The position numbers and the translations under genes are program-made. From positions 1 to 12,767 of the forward strand of contig JAHWKZ010000031.1 of the NCBI GenBank assembly GCA_019347645.1: a stretch of DNA of 12,767 bases, written 5' to 3'. The notes below the pieces were generated by a model. That model ran no database searches. It saw only the letters and a program-made list of their open reading frames with translations, and was not told the DNA's origin. This document shows, in pieces, positions 5,844-12,767 of the stretch. Position 1 is the first letter of the stretch. Every line of letters starts with the position of its first letter. The stretch comes from Gemmatimonadota bacterium. GTDB taxonomy: Bacteria > Gemmatimonadota > Gemmatimonadetes > JACCXV01 > JAHWKZ01.

Positions 5844-7187
5844 ATGAAGAAGTTTCTCCTGGTCGCGGCACTCCTCTTCTTCGCCGCCGACCTGGCGTAC
5901 GGGCAGACGTGCGACGCGTTCCTGAACGGCGCCAAGGCTCGTGCCTCGAGCGAGAAGTGGAAGGAAGCCAACGCGGTGCTCGGAGAGAACCTCGAAGGCT
6001 GCATGGGCCACGCCGAATACCGCTACATGTACGGCATCACCCTGGCGCAGGTCGCTCCTGGAGACTCCGCGGGCAAGGCGATCCGTCAGGTCCAGGCGGC
6101 CGACAGCCTGAATGCCGGAGCCGACGAGGAGCTGCAGGAAAATATCGATCAGGCGATGCTGGCGATGTGGGGCCCGCTCGTCAACGACGGCATCCGGATG
6201 CTGGCCGCCGGGCAGATCGAGGAGGCGCAGGCGAAGCTCGAGACCGCCGCCGAGCTGCGGCCCGACGGCAAGGAGGCCCACCTGGGCCTCGGCGCCGTCC
6301 ACCAGGCCCGGAACGACCACGACGCGGCGATCGCCGAGTACCAGAAGGCGCTGGAGATCGATCCGGCGTACAAATTGGCGCTGTTGCGCCTCGGCCAGGT
6401 CTATCAGCTGAAGGCCAGCGAGCTGGCCGCGAGTGACGACCCGGCTGAGGCCGACCGGGCGACCGAGGTCGCGGCAGAGGCGGTCGAGGTCTACCAGGAC
6501 TACCTCGCGGACAACCCGGCCGACATGGACGTCAAGATCCAGCTCGCGGGTCTCCACGCGACGCTCGGGAACCAGGCCGAGGCCGAGCCGATCATCCGCG
6601 AGGTGATGGAGTCCGACAGCGCGGATGCGAACGTCTTGACCGAGCTCGGCTTCCAGATGGCCAACTCCCAGCAGAACGAGCTGGCCGAGCAGTTGCTCGA
6701 GCGCGCGGTCGTCCTGAGCGACTCGAACTGGAACGAGCCTCTGAACTACCTCGCCTTCGTCCAGATCCGCCAGGGCAAGCTCGAGGAGGCGGAGCGGACC
6801 CTGAAGGCCCAGCTCGAGCTCGACCCGTCTAACCCCGAGGCGTGGGAGTATCTCGGCTACGTGCTGCGCGACCTGGAGAGGCCCGAGGAGGCCCAGACGG
6901 CGTTCGAGAGGGGCCAGGCGATCCCGCTGCAGTTGCAGAATATCCAGATGACCCAGGATCCGGACGAGACGTGGAACGTCGAGGCCGTCTTCCAGAACCG
7001 CACCGAGGAGCCGGTCCAGGGGGTGACGGTCGTGTTCCACCTCGTCTCGCCCGCCGGGGAGGTGCTGGAGTCGAAGGAAGCCGCTTTCGCCGCGGGACAG
7101 CCGCTCGCCGCCGGTCAGACCGGGTCCGTCCGCGTGGAGTTCGACACCCAGGCGGAGACTCCGCGGGTCCGGTACGAGATCCTGTAA
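5844..7187 (+). CDS. Exported TPR-repeat protein with C-terminal FxLYD-like domain
   Basis: 447 residues, ATG with TGGAGG 8 nt upstream. A signal peptide is clear: KK, hydrophobic FLLVAALLFFAADLA, likely cleavage near AYG-Q (20/21). C23 lacks a proper lipobox (GQTC), so a secreted or periplasmic protein is likelier than a lipoprotein. C23 and C53 could form a disulfide. Tetratricopeptide repeats fill about residues 112-360, the clearest being 144-175 (HLGLGAVHQARNDHDAAIAE, YQKALEIDP) and 297-366 (YLAFVQIRQGKLEEAERTL and EYLGYVLRDLERPEEAQTAF). Residues 375-435 (WNVEAVFQNRTEEPVQGVTV, GSVRVEF) resemble the FxLYD beta-sandwich of bacterial envelope proteins. TPR arrays hold protein partners; the partner is unknown. 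It stands alone between spacers, ahead of a tRNA gene, and nothing nearby fixes its role. Confidence 0.88.
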   Translation: MKKFLLVAALLFFAADLAYGQTCDAFLNGAKARASSEKWKEANAVLGENLEGCMGHAEYRYMYGITLAQVAPGDSAGKAIRQVQAADSLNAGADEELQENIDQAMLAMWGPLVNDGIRMLAAGQIEEAQAKLETAAELRPDGKEAHLGLGAVHQARNDHDAAIAEYQKALEIDPAYKLALLRLGQVYQLKASELAASDDPAEADRATEVAAEAVEVYQDYLADNPADMDVKIQLAGLHATLGNQAEAEPIIREVMESDSADANVLTELGFQMANSQQNELAEQLLERAVVLSDSNWNEPLNYLAFVQIRQGKLEEAERTLKAQLELDPSNPEAWEYLGYVLRDLERPEEAQTAFERGQAIPLQLQNIQMTQDPDETWNVEAVFQNRTEEPVQGVTVVFHLVSPAGEVLESKEAAFAAGQPLAAGQTGSVRVEFDTQAETPRVRYEIL

Positions 7188-7213
7188 CCTCGGAAACGAG
7201 CGAGATTTCGACG

Positions 7214-7241
7214 GCGTGGCGAGCCGCGGCGGTCGCCACGC
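7214..7241 (+). terminator. Candidate transcription end hairpin after the TPR gene
   Basis: GCGTGGCGA (7214-7222) pairs perfectly over 9 bp with TCGCCACGC (7233-7241) around a GC-rich 10-nt loop. An outer CGAGA (7201-7205) can pair with TCTCG (7244-7248). It sits 26 nt after the TPR gene stop and just before the tRNA promoter, the right place for a terminator, but only CTCTCTCGATT follows instead of a T-run, so intrinsic termination is uncertain. Confidence 0.4.
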
Positions 7242-7249
7242 TCTCTCGA

Positions 7250-7278
7250 TTGACGGCCGCTCGGGCGGAGGGTAGAAT
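7250..7278 (+). promoter_or_regulatory. Sigma70-type promoter of tRNA-Gly
   Basis: TTGACG (7250-7255) and TAGAAT (7273-7278) are separated by exactly 17 nt, each matching consensus at 5 of 6 positions. Predicted transcription start is near 7285, about 15 nt before the mature tRNA 5' end. It is the strongest promoter-like pair seen in the window, as expected for a stable RNA. Confidence 0.8.
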
Positions 7279-7299
7279 CTCTCCTCCGAAACGAGGCGA

Positions 7300-7374
<75 letters not shown>

Positions 7375-7405
7375 CATTCCCGCAGCCCCCCGGAAGATCG
7401 CCGTC

Positions 7406-7421
7406 GCGTCCCCTCGGACGC
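7406..7421 (+). terminator. Possible weak terminator hairpin after tRNA-Gly
   Basis: GCGTCC (7406-7411) and GGACGC (7416-7421) form a perfect 6-bp stem with a CCTC tetraloop, 31 nt after the tRNA. Only CTTG follows, so the T-tail is poor, and the hairpin abuts the -35 box of the next promoter. Confidence 0.3.
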
Positions 7422-7422
7422 C

Positions 7423-7451
7423 TTGACGCTCCGTACCGTCGGGCGTAGCCT
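7423..7451 (+). promoter_or_regulatory. Candidate sigma70 promoter of the AI-2E family/der/plsY/gpsA operon
   Basis: TTGACG (7423-7428) and TAGCCT (7446-7451) are 17 nt apart. The -35 box matches consensus at 5 of 6 positions; the -10 box keeps the key TA and final T but is otherwise weak. Its -35 is identical to that of the tRNA promoter 173 nt upstream. A start near 7458 would give a leader of roughly 70 nt to the ATG at 7530. Confidence 0.5.
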
Positions 7452-7516
7452 CCCGATTCGAGCCTACCTCAGATCGAAATCCGTATCCGTCGCCCTGGCA
7501 TGGACTTGGTCGGGCC

Positions 7517-7523
7517 GGAGGAG
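7517..7523 (+). promoter_or_regulatory. Ribosome binding site choosing the start of the AI-2E family gene
   Basis: GGAGGAG lies 6 nt before ATG 7530. The earlier in-frame ATG at 7500 has only CCGTCGCCCTGGC before it, with no Shine-Dalgarno, so the protein most likely begins MEERRAFLW at 7530. Confidence 0.75.
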
Positions 7524-7529
7524 TCCTCG

Positions 7530-8768
7530 ATGGAAGAACGGCGAGCCTTCCTGTGGATCGCGTGGGCGCTGCTGCTCGCGTTCTTCGTCTGGTCGATCCG
7601 GCCGGTCCTCGGCCCGTTCGTCCTCTTCCTGGCTCTGGCGTACCTGCTGGCGCCGCTGTTCGGAACCGCGCTCTACCGGCGGCTGATCGTGACGCTGGGA
7701 GCGCTGACCTTCCTGTGGTTGCTGCACGTGGCGGGTCCCGTCCTCACGCCCTTCGCGCTCGCCTTCGTGATCGCCTACGTGGCCAACCCGCTCGTCGACC
7801 GCGGCGAGAGGCAGGGGCTCGGCAGGGGGTGGGGAGCGGCGCTGTTCATCCTGATCGTCGCGCTCCTCCTGACGCTGGCGATTATCCTCCTCGTCCCGCT
7901 CGTGATGCAGCAGGGCGCCGACTTCCTCCAGGACCTCCCGCGAATGCTGGAGGAGCTCGAGGCGTGGTACGAGGCGCGGATCCGCGCATTGGCCGAGAGC
8001 CCGCTCCCGATCCTTCGAGAGATCCCGTTCGAGCGGGCGCAGGAGCTCGACACCGAGGACGTCAGCCAGTGGATCGCCGATCGGTTCACCGACCTCCGGC
8101 CGACATGGGAGACCGCGGTCGGCCTCGGACAGGGGGTCCAGACCGCGCTGACGATCCTGGCATACCTCGTCCTGACGCCGGTCCTCACGTTCTATCTCAT
8201 CCGCGACTTCCCCAAGATGAAGGCGTCGCTCGCCGAGGTCCTGCCGGAGGACCGCAGGGAGTCGACGCTGGGATTCATGCGTCAGTACGACGGGCTGCTC
8301 GGCGAGTACCTGCGCGGCCAGCTCCTGGTGGCCGCCTTCGTCGGCATCGCCACGGGCCTGGGATTCTTCGTTCTCGACTTCCCGAACGCGGTCCTCCTCG
8401 GCGTGGTGGCCGGAGTGTTCAACATCGTGCCGTACCTCGGCCTGGTCGTCAGCCTGATCCCCGCCCTCGTGATCGCGCTGGTGACCCCGCCGCTGTGGCT
8501 CTCGCTCCTCAAGGTGGCGACGGTGTTCTTCGCGGTGCAGGCGCTGGACGGCTACGTGCTCAGTCCGCGGATCATCGGGGAGCGGGTGGGGCTGCACCCG
8601 GTCTGGGTCATGCTGGCGATCATCGCCGCGGGGACGTTCTTCGGCCTGGTCGGGCTGCTGCTGGCGATCCCCATCGCGGTCCTCGTCAAGCTGCTGATCC
8701 TCCGGTGGATGAGTCGATACAAGGAGTCGGTCTACTACCACGATTCGGCTCGGGAGGACGCGGAGTGA
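7530..8768 (+). CDS. AI-2E family (PerM/TqsA-type) membrane transporter
   Basis: 412-residue inner-membrane protein of the AI-2 exporter/PerM family, whose members have been tied to autoinducer-2 export, Na+/H+ exchange or other small-molecule transport; the substrate here cannot be told. Conserved family features are LRGQLLVA (261-268), FNIVPYLG (297-304), PRIIGERVGLHP (346-357) and GLVGLLLAIP (372-381), with a soluble alpha-helical stretch at about 128-200 between membrane parts. Oddity: the N-terminus carries what looks like a repeated membrane hairpin. PVLGPFVLFLALAYLLAPLF (25-44) and PVLTPFALAFVIAYVANPLV (70-89) match at 10 of 20 positions, 45 residues apart, and the second copy aligns with the family's normal N-terminal segment. 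An earlier ATG (7500) would add 10 residues but lacks a Shine-Dalgarno. The stop overlaps der as GTGA. Confidence 0.9.
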   Translation: MEERRAFLWIAWALLLAFFVWSIRPVLGPFVLFLALAYLLAPLFGTALYRRLIVTLGALTFLWLLHVAGPVLTPFALAFVIAYVANPLVDRGERQGLGRGWGAALFILIVALLLTLAIILLVPLVMQQGADFLQDLPRMLEELEAWYEARIRALAESPLPILREIPFERAQELDTEDVSQWIADRFTDLRPTWETAVGLGQGVQTALTILAYLVLTPVLTFYLIRDFPKMKASLAEVLPEDRRESTLGFMRQYDGLLGEYLRGQLLVAAFVGIATGLGFFVLDFPNAVLLGVVAGVFNIVPYLGLVVSLIPALVIALVTPPLWLSLLKVATVFFAVQALDGYVLSPRIIGERVGLHPVWVMLAIIAAGTFFGLVGLLLAIPIAVLVKLLILRWMSRYKESVYYHDSAREDAE

Positions 8769-10141
8769 GCCGGTCGGTCGTCGCCATCGTGGGCCGTCCG
8801 AACGTCGGCAAGTCGACGCTCTTCAACCGGATCGTGGGCACCCAGGACGCCATCGTCGACGATCGTCCCGGGGTCACCCGCGACCGCCACGCCTCGATCG
8901 CGGAGTGGGCGGGGCGGCGGTTCACGCTGGTGGACACCGGCGGTCTCCTCCCGGAGGGTCGGGAGGAGCTGGCGCCGCAGATCAACGCCCAGATCCGGGC
9001 GGCGATCGAAGAGGCCGATCTGTGCCTGCTCGTGGTGGACGCGAGGGAGGGGGTGACCGCGACGGATCGCGAAGGGGCGGAGATGCTGCGGAGGAGCGGC
9101 CGGCCCACTCTACTCGTGGTCAACAAGGCGGACAACCTGAAGACGGCGACGACCGCGGTCCACGAGTTCTGGGAGCTCGGACTCGGCGAGCCCCACGCCA
9201 CCAGCGCGGCCACCGGTCTGCAGTCCGGGGACCTCCTCGACGCCGTGGTGGAGGCGCTGCCTCCCGAGCCGTTGGCCGAGCCGGAGGAGCCGGACACGAT
9301 CACGGTGGCGGTGATCGGTAAGCCCAATGTGGGGAAGTCCTCGCTGCTGAACCGCGTCCTGGGGGAGGAGCGGTTCATCGTCTCGCCGATCGCGGGGACG
9401 ACCCGTGACGCGATCGACACCCGGCTCGAATGGGAGGGGAGGAAGTACCGGCTCGTGGACACCGCCGGCATCCGGCGCCACGCCAAGCTCGTGTCGGGGC
9501 TCGAGTACTATACCTATCTCCGGGCCGTGCGGGCCCTGGACCGGGCCCAGATCGCCGTCGTGGTCCTGGACGCCTCCGAGCCGCTCTCGCGACAGGACCT
9601 CAGGATCCTCAACCTCGCCGAGGAGCGCAGGCGCGGGATCGTGGTGGCGATCAACAAATGGGACCTGATCGAGAAGGACGAGCGGACCGCCGCGGCCTAC
9701 GAGGCGACGTTCCGCCGGCAGGCGCGCTCGCTCGAGTGGGCCCCGATCGTGACGATCAGCGCGAAGACCGGCCAGCGCGTGCACCGGGTCCTCGAGGTCG
9801 TCGAGGAGGTGTGGAGGGAGTGGAACAAGCGCGTCGCCACCCCCGAGCTCAACCGCGTCCTGCACCAGGCGACCGAGCGGGTCCAGCCGCCGCAGTCCAA
9901 GAGCCGGCGGGGCAGCCGGGTGGTGCGCGTCCTCTACGGCAATCAGGTCGAGACGGCTCCGCCGCTCTTCCTGTTCTTCGCCAACGAACCGAAGGCGGTC
10001 CCCGAGCACTACCGGCGCTACCTGGAGCACGCGATCCGGGACGCCTTCGGCTTCGCGGGCGTGCCGCTCAGGATCTTCTTCCGCCAGGCCGGCGCGCGCT
10101 CCCGCAAGCGGGCGGGAGCGGTCGAGGGGCCCGGCGGATGA
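8765..10141 (+). CDS. der: Ribosome biogenesis GTPase Der (EngA)
   Basis: Essential GTPase with two tandem G domains and a KH-like C-terminal domain that assists late 50S subunit assembly. 458 residues, usual length. G domain 1: GRPNVGKST (10-18), DTGG (57-60), NKAD (120-123). G domain 2: GKPNVGKSS (185-193), DTAGI (232-236), NKWD (297-300). A short acidic-Pro linker (about 166-177) joins them, and the KH-like domain (about 357 onward) ends in a basic tail. The GTG start at 8765 overlaps the upstream stop (GTGA), with GGGAGG at 8752-8757; the MSRSVVAIVGRPNVGKS start matches the family. The stop overlaps plsY as ATGA. All nucleotide-binding motifs are intact. Confidence 0.98.
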   Translation: MSRSVVAIVGRPNVGKSTLFNRIVGTQDAIVDDRPGVTRDRHASIAEWAGRRFTLVDTGGLLPEGREELAPQINAQIRAAIEEADLCLLVVDAREGVTATDREGAEMLRRSGRPTLLVVNKADNLKTATTAVHEFWELGLGEPHATSAATGLQSGDLLDAVVEALPPEPLAEPEEPDTITVAVIGKPNVGKSSLLNRVLGEERFIVSPIAGTTRDAIDTRLEWEGRKYRLVDTAGIRRHAKLVSGLEYYTYLRAVRALDRAQIAVVVLDASEPLSRQDLRILNLAEERRRGIVVAINKWDLIEKDERTAAAYEATFRRQARSLEWAPIVTISAKTGQRVHRVLEVVEEVWREWNKRVATPELNRVLHQATERVQPPQSKSRRGSRVVRVLYGNQVETAPPLFLFFANEPKAVPEHYRRYLEHAIRDAFGFAGVPLRIFFRQAGARSRKRAGAVEGPGG

Positions 10142-10749
10142 TCCGACTGGCCGCCGGACTGGCGATCGCCTATCTGGCCGGCTCGATCCCCACCGCCTGG
10201 ATCGCCGGCCGGGCCCGGGGGGTCGATCTGGGGAAGGTGGGGAGCGGCAACTACGGCGCCACCAACGCGTACCGGACCCTGGGAGCGGGGCCGGCGGCGG
10301 TCGTCGTGGTCGTCGACGTCTCGAAGGGGCTCCTCCCGGTGCTCCTGTTGCCCCGCTGGCTGCCCGTCGAGGGAGTCTCGGAGGTCGCCCATCAGGTGAC
10401 GCTCGCCGCCGCGGCGGTCCTCGGCCACGTATACTCGCTCTTCCTCGGCTTCCGGGGCGGGAAGGGGATCGGGACGGCGGCCGGCGCGTACGCCGCCATG
10501 GCGCCGTGGGCGACCCTGGTGGCCACCCTGGGGTGGGGAGTCGTCCTGGCCGTCACCCGCGTCGTCTCGGCGGCTTCGTTGACCGCCGCGGTCGCTCTCC
10601 TGATCGCCGTGTGGGCCTTCGGCCGCGAGACGCCGCTGGTGGTCGCCACCACGCTCCTCGTGGCGTTCGTCTTCTGGACCCATCGGGAGAACGTCCGGCG
10701 GCTGCTGCGCGGGGAGGAGAAGCGGATCCGCAAGGGCGGCGCGGGATGA
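10138..10749 (+). CDS. plsY: Acyl phosphate:glycerol-3-phosphate acyltransferase PlsY
   Basis: Integral inner-membrane enzyme that transfers an acyl chain from acyl-phosphate (made by PlsX) to sn-glycerol-3-phosphate, giving lysophosphatidic acid, the first committed phospholipid step. 203 residues. The three conserved loop motifs are present: GSGNYGATNAYR (35-46), GHVYSLFLGFRGGKGIGTAA (96-115) and HRENVRRLLRGEE (182-194). Several hydrophobic segments fit the five-helix family topology. The start ATG overlaps the der stop (ATGA) and its own stop overlaps gpsA (ATGA). Standing next to gpsA, it is placed beside the enzyme that supplies its substrate. plsX is not in the window. Confidence 0.97.
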   Translation: MIRLAAGLAIAYLAGSIPTAWIAGRARGVDLGKVGSGNYGATNAYRTLGAGPAAVVVVVDVSKGLLPVLLLPRWLPVEGVSEVAHQVTLAAAAVLGHVYSLFLGFRGGKGIGTAAGAYAAMAPWATLVATLGWGVVLAVTRVVSAASLTAAVALLIAVWAFGRETPLVVATTLLVAFVFWTHRENVRRLLRGEEKRIRKGGAG

Positions 10750-11759
10750 GCGACTCCCGGCGGGTCGCCGTGATCGGCGCGGGATCGTGGGGGACGACGA
10801 TCGCGAACCTCCTGGCGGGAAACGGTCATCCGGTGGTTCTCTGGGCGCGCGACACCGGGCTGGCGGAGACGATGCGGCGGGAGCGGGAGAACCCGCGGTA
10901 CCTGCCGGGCTTCCCGCTGGACGCGGGGGTCGAGCCGACGGCCGACCTCGCGGCGGCCGTGGAGGGCGCGGACCTCGTCGTCTCGGCGGTGCCGAGCCAC
11001 GGGGTCCGGGAGGTGACGCGTCGCGCCGCGCCGTACGTGGGACCCGGGACCATCGTGGTCTCGGCGTCCAAGGGGATCGAGAACGAGACGCTCGAGCGGA
11101 TGAGCGAGGTCCTGGAGGAGGTGCTGCCGGAGGAGACCCGGCTGGCGGTGCTGTCGGGTCCGTCGTTCGCCCTCGAGGTGAGCCGCTGCGTCCCGACCGC
11201 CGTCACCGTGGCGTCGGAGGACCGCGAGGCCGCGGAGACGGTCCGTGAGGCGTTCGCCGCGCCCTGGTTTCGCGTGTACACGTCCGACGACGTCGTCGGG
11301 GTCGAGCTCGGCGGCGCGGTGAAGAACGTGATCGCGATCGCCACGGGCATCGCCGACGGCCTCGAGTACGGCCACAACGCGCGGGCGGCGCTGATCACGC
11401 GCGGCCTGGCCGAGATCTCGCGCCTGGGCATGGAGCTGGGCGGCGAACGGCTGACGTTCATGGGCCTCGCCGGGCTCGGTGACCTCGTCCTCACCTGCAC
11501 CGGCGACCTCTCGCGGAACCGCACGCTGGGGCTCAGGTTCGGCCGGGGAGAATCGCTGGAGGAGATCCTGGCGGACATGACGCAGGTCGCCGAAGGGTTC
11601 CGGACGACCCGCTCGGTCCGTGACCTCGCCGCCCGGCTCGGGGTCGAGATGCCGATCTCCGAGCAGGTCCACGCGATGCTGTACGCGGCGAAGATCCCAC
11701 AGGTGGTGGTCGAAGAGCTGATGACGCGGGACTACAAGCCCGAGTTCGAACGGAGGTGA
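10746..11759 (+). CDS. gpsA: NAD(P)-dependent glycerol-3-phosphate dehydrogenase
   Basis: Reduces dihydroxyacetone phosphate to sn-glycerol-3-phosphate for phospholipid synthesis, in the cytoplasm. 337 residues, typical length. Rossmann motif VIGAGSWGTTIA (9-20), SGPSFALEV (137-145), catalytic lysine K193 in GGAVKNVIAIATG (189-201), and GLAGLGDLVLTCTGDLSRNR (240-259, signature of the C-terminal helical domain). It overlaps plsY by 4 nt and ends 2 nt before the MerR-type gene, whose Shine-Dalgarno lies in the last gpsA codons. The plsY-gpsA pair is a conserved bacterial arrangement. Confidence 0.98.
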   Translation: MSDSRRVAVIGAGSWGTTIANLLAGNGHPVVLWARDTGLAETMRRERENPRYLPGFPLDAGVEPTADLAAAVEGADLVVSAVPSHGVREVTRRAAPYVGPGTIVVSASKGIENETLERMSEVLEEVLPEETRLAVLSGPSFALEVSRCVPTAVTVASEDREAAETVREAFAAPWFRVYTSDDVVGVELGGAVKNVIAIATGIADGLEYGHNARAALITRGLAEISRLGMELGGERLTFMGLAGLGDLVLTCTGDLSRNRTLGLRFGRGESLEEILADMTQVAEGFRTTRSVRDLAARLGVEMPISEQVHAMLYAAKIPQVVVEELMTRDYKPEFERR

Positions 11760-11761
11760 CG

Positions 11762-12169
11762 ATGGGTTTCAATCCGATCGCCAAGAAGGAGTACTACTCG
11801 ATCGGCGAGGTGTGCGACATCACCGATCTCAAGCCCCACGTGCTGCGCTATTGGGAGACGCAGTTCAAGGGGCTGCAGCCGGTGAAGAACCGGGCCGGGA
11901 ACCGGGCCTACAGGCGGCGCGAGATCGAGATGGTCCAGCTCGTGAAGACGCTCCTGTACGAGCGGAAGTACACGATCGAGGGGGCCCGCCAGCGGCTCGA
12001 CGAGATGAAGAAGAGCGGCGAGGAGCTCGAGACCGAGCTCGAGGCGGCGCGCCTCGAGGACACCTTCGCGAACCTGGCCGACGAGCTCGCCGGGTTGGTC
12101 GACTACATCGGAGCGTTTCGAAAGGGTGAAGTCGAGCCGGGCGCCATGCCCGGGGAGGAAGAGGAGTGA
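11762..12169 (+). CDS. MerR-family transcriptional regulator
   Basis: 135 residues. The N-terminal winged helix-turn-helix reads YYSIGEVCDITDLKPHVLRYWE (split: YYSIGEVCDIT 11-21, DLKPHVLRYWE 22-32), followed by the family wing RAGNRAYRRREIE (44-56) and the VQLVKTLLYERKYTIEGARQ (58-77) helices. A helical acidic stretch (about 83-120) suits the dimerising coiled coil; the tail is Glu-rich. There is no cysteine-rich or large effector-binding domain, so it belongs to the short MerR-like group and not to metal sensors; only C18 is present, within the HTH. The ATG at 11762 has GGAGG at 11752-11756; a GTG at 11756 would lie on the Shine-Dalgarno. Coupling to gpsA and to the NHL gene suggests co-expression. 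The target genes are unknown. Confidence 0.92.
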   Translation: MGFNPIAKKEYYSIGEVCDITDLKPHVLRYWETQFKGLQPVKNRAGNRAYRRREIEMVQLVKTLLYERKYTIEGARQRLDEMKKSGEELETELEAARLEDTFANLADELAGLVDYIGAFRKGEVEPGAMPGEEEE

Positions 12170-12767
12170 CGCCGGCCGCGCTGCGGCGTCCCGGTGCCGT
12201 GGCGGCCGACATCGAGGGCCGCCTCGTCGTCTCCGACACCGGGCACCACCGCGTCCTGATCGGCCACGTCGTGGGCAACGCCTTCGACGTGCGACACGTG
12301 GTGGGATCCGGCGAGCAGGGCCTGCGGGACGGCTCGTTCGAGGAGGCGGCGTTCGACGAGCCGCGGGGCGTCACGCTCTCGGGGGACATGCTGATCGTCG
12401 CCGACCGCGGCAACCATTCGATCCGGATGATCGACCTGGCGGCCCGAAACGTCGCCACCATGGCGGGGACCGGCGAACCCGCCGCGGGTCCGGTCGCCGG
12501 CGGCGATCCGCTGGAGAGCGCGCTCCGCTCCCCCTGGGACGTGCTCCTGAACGAGTACGACCTGTACATCGCCATGGCCGATGCGCGCCCGATCTGGCGC
12601 CTGGACCTGAAGGCCGGCGCGCTGATGGGTCCCGCATACGATCCGGCGATCCGCCGCCCGCAGGCGGAGGACGTTCGCGAGGCGGTCCGCCGTTACGGCC
12701 CGCCCGCGGGCGCCACGCCCATCGAGCCGACGCCGCGGAAGAAGCACGTCATCACGATGGACGTGAA
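12166..12767 (+). CDS. NHL-repeat protein, 3'-truncated by the window edge
   Basis: 200 complete codons, open at the window end. GTG start at 12166 overlaps the MerR gene stop (GTGA), with GGAGG at 12154-12158; an in-frame TGA at 12127 rules out a much earlier start. NHL beta-propeller blades are clear: LVVSDTGHHRVLI (20-32), GSGEQGLRDGSFEEAAFDEP (47-66), LIVADRGNHSIRMIDL (76-91), ATMAGTGEP (97-105) and SPWDVLLNEYDLYIAMADAR (122-141). The pattern DGSF-EA-F, NHSIR, AGTG and SPWDV-YIAMA is that of the NHLRC2-like group, but the thioredoxin domain common there is absent and the protein starts straight in a blade. No signal peptide is seen, so a cytoplasmic location is likely. Residues from about 156 onward (charged, Pro-rich, ending KKHVITMDV) leave the repeat pattern and may open another domain. 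Function unknown. Confidence 0.85.
   Translation, partial: MTPAALRRPGAVAADIEGRLVVSDTGHHRVLIGHVVGNAFDVRHVVGSGEQGLRDGSFEEAAFDEPRGVTLSGDMLIVADRGNHSIRMIDLAARNVATMAGTGEPAAGPVAGGDPLESALRSPWDVLLNEYDLYIAMADARPIWRLDLKAGALMGPAYDPAIRRPQAEDVREAVRRYGPPAGATPIEPTPRKKHVITMDV

Noticed and set aside
5826..7040. 404-codon antisense open frame over the TPR gene
   Set aside because: Its Leu/Val/Arg-rich repeats mirror the TPR helices; the sense frame has a signal peptide, Shine-Dalgarno and clear domains.
7500..7529. ATG at 7500 as the start of the AI-2E family gene
   Set aside because: No Shine-Dalgarno before it, whereas ATG 7530 has GGAGGAG at 6 nt.

Overview
The window is 12.8 kb of GC-rich bacterial chromosome. 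Every gene reads on the + strand, most with strong Shine-Dalgarno sequences and many joined by 4-nt NTGA stop/start overlaps. The content is housekeeping: DNA repair, isoprenoid, phospholipid and amino-acid synthesis, ribosome assembly and one tRNA. The composition, an exported TPR protein, and the plsY-gpsA-MerR and radA-PIN/TRAM-ispD-ispF orders suggest a Gram-negative-type lineage of the Acidobacteriota or a similar candidate phylum. The sequence alone does not settle the phylum.

Layout. (1) 1-3166: the 3' part of radA, a membrane-anchored PIN/TRAM (YacL-type) protein, ispD and ispF. The last three are tightly coupled; ispD probably starts at a CTG that overlaps the upstream stop codon. 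(2) 3167-3384: a 218-nt spacer almost filled by a nested palindromic element, with a 32-bp outer stem, a 13-bp middle stem, a 15-bp central hairpin and a 14-nt direct repeat on either side of the central hairpin. (3) 3385-5730: a threonine synthase-type PLP enzyme with an N-terminal zinc ribbon, then larC as one uninterrupted frame. (4) 5844-7187: an exported TPR protein with a C-terminal FxLYD-like domain. (5) 7250-7374: a sigma70-type promoter and tRNA-Gly(CCC). (6) 7423-12767: a second sigma70-like promoter, then a coupled chain of an AI-2E/PerM-family membrane protein, der, plsY, gpsA, a MerR-family regulator and a 3'-truncated NHL-repeat protein.

Working together. IspD and IspF are two steps of the MEP isoprenoid pathway. 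GpsA makes sn-glycerol-3-phosphate, and PlsY acylates it to start phospholipid synthesis. Der serves 50S ribosome maturation. The MerR-type regulator is translated directly after gpsA and may report on or control this operon.

The least explained features are the palindromic element at 3172-3358 with its possible alternative pairing next to the next gene's ribosome binding site, the PIN domain lacking canonical acidic residues, the duplicated N-terminal membrane hairpin of the AI-2E family protein, and the NHL protein with neither a thioredoxin domain nor a signal peptide. I saw no CRISPR array, transposase, phage gene or toxin-antitoxin pair.
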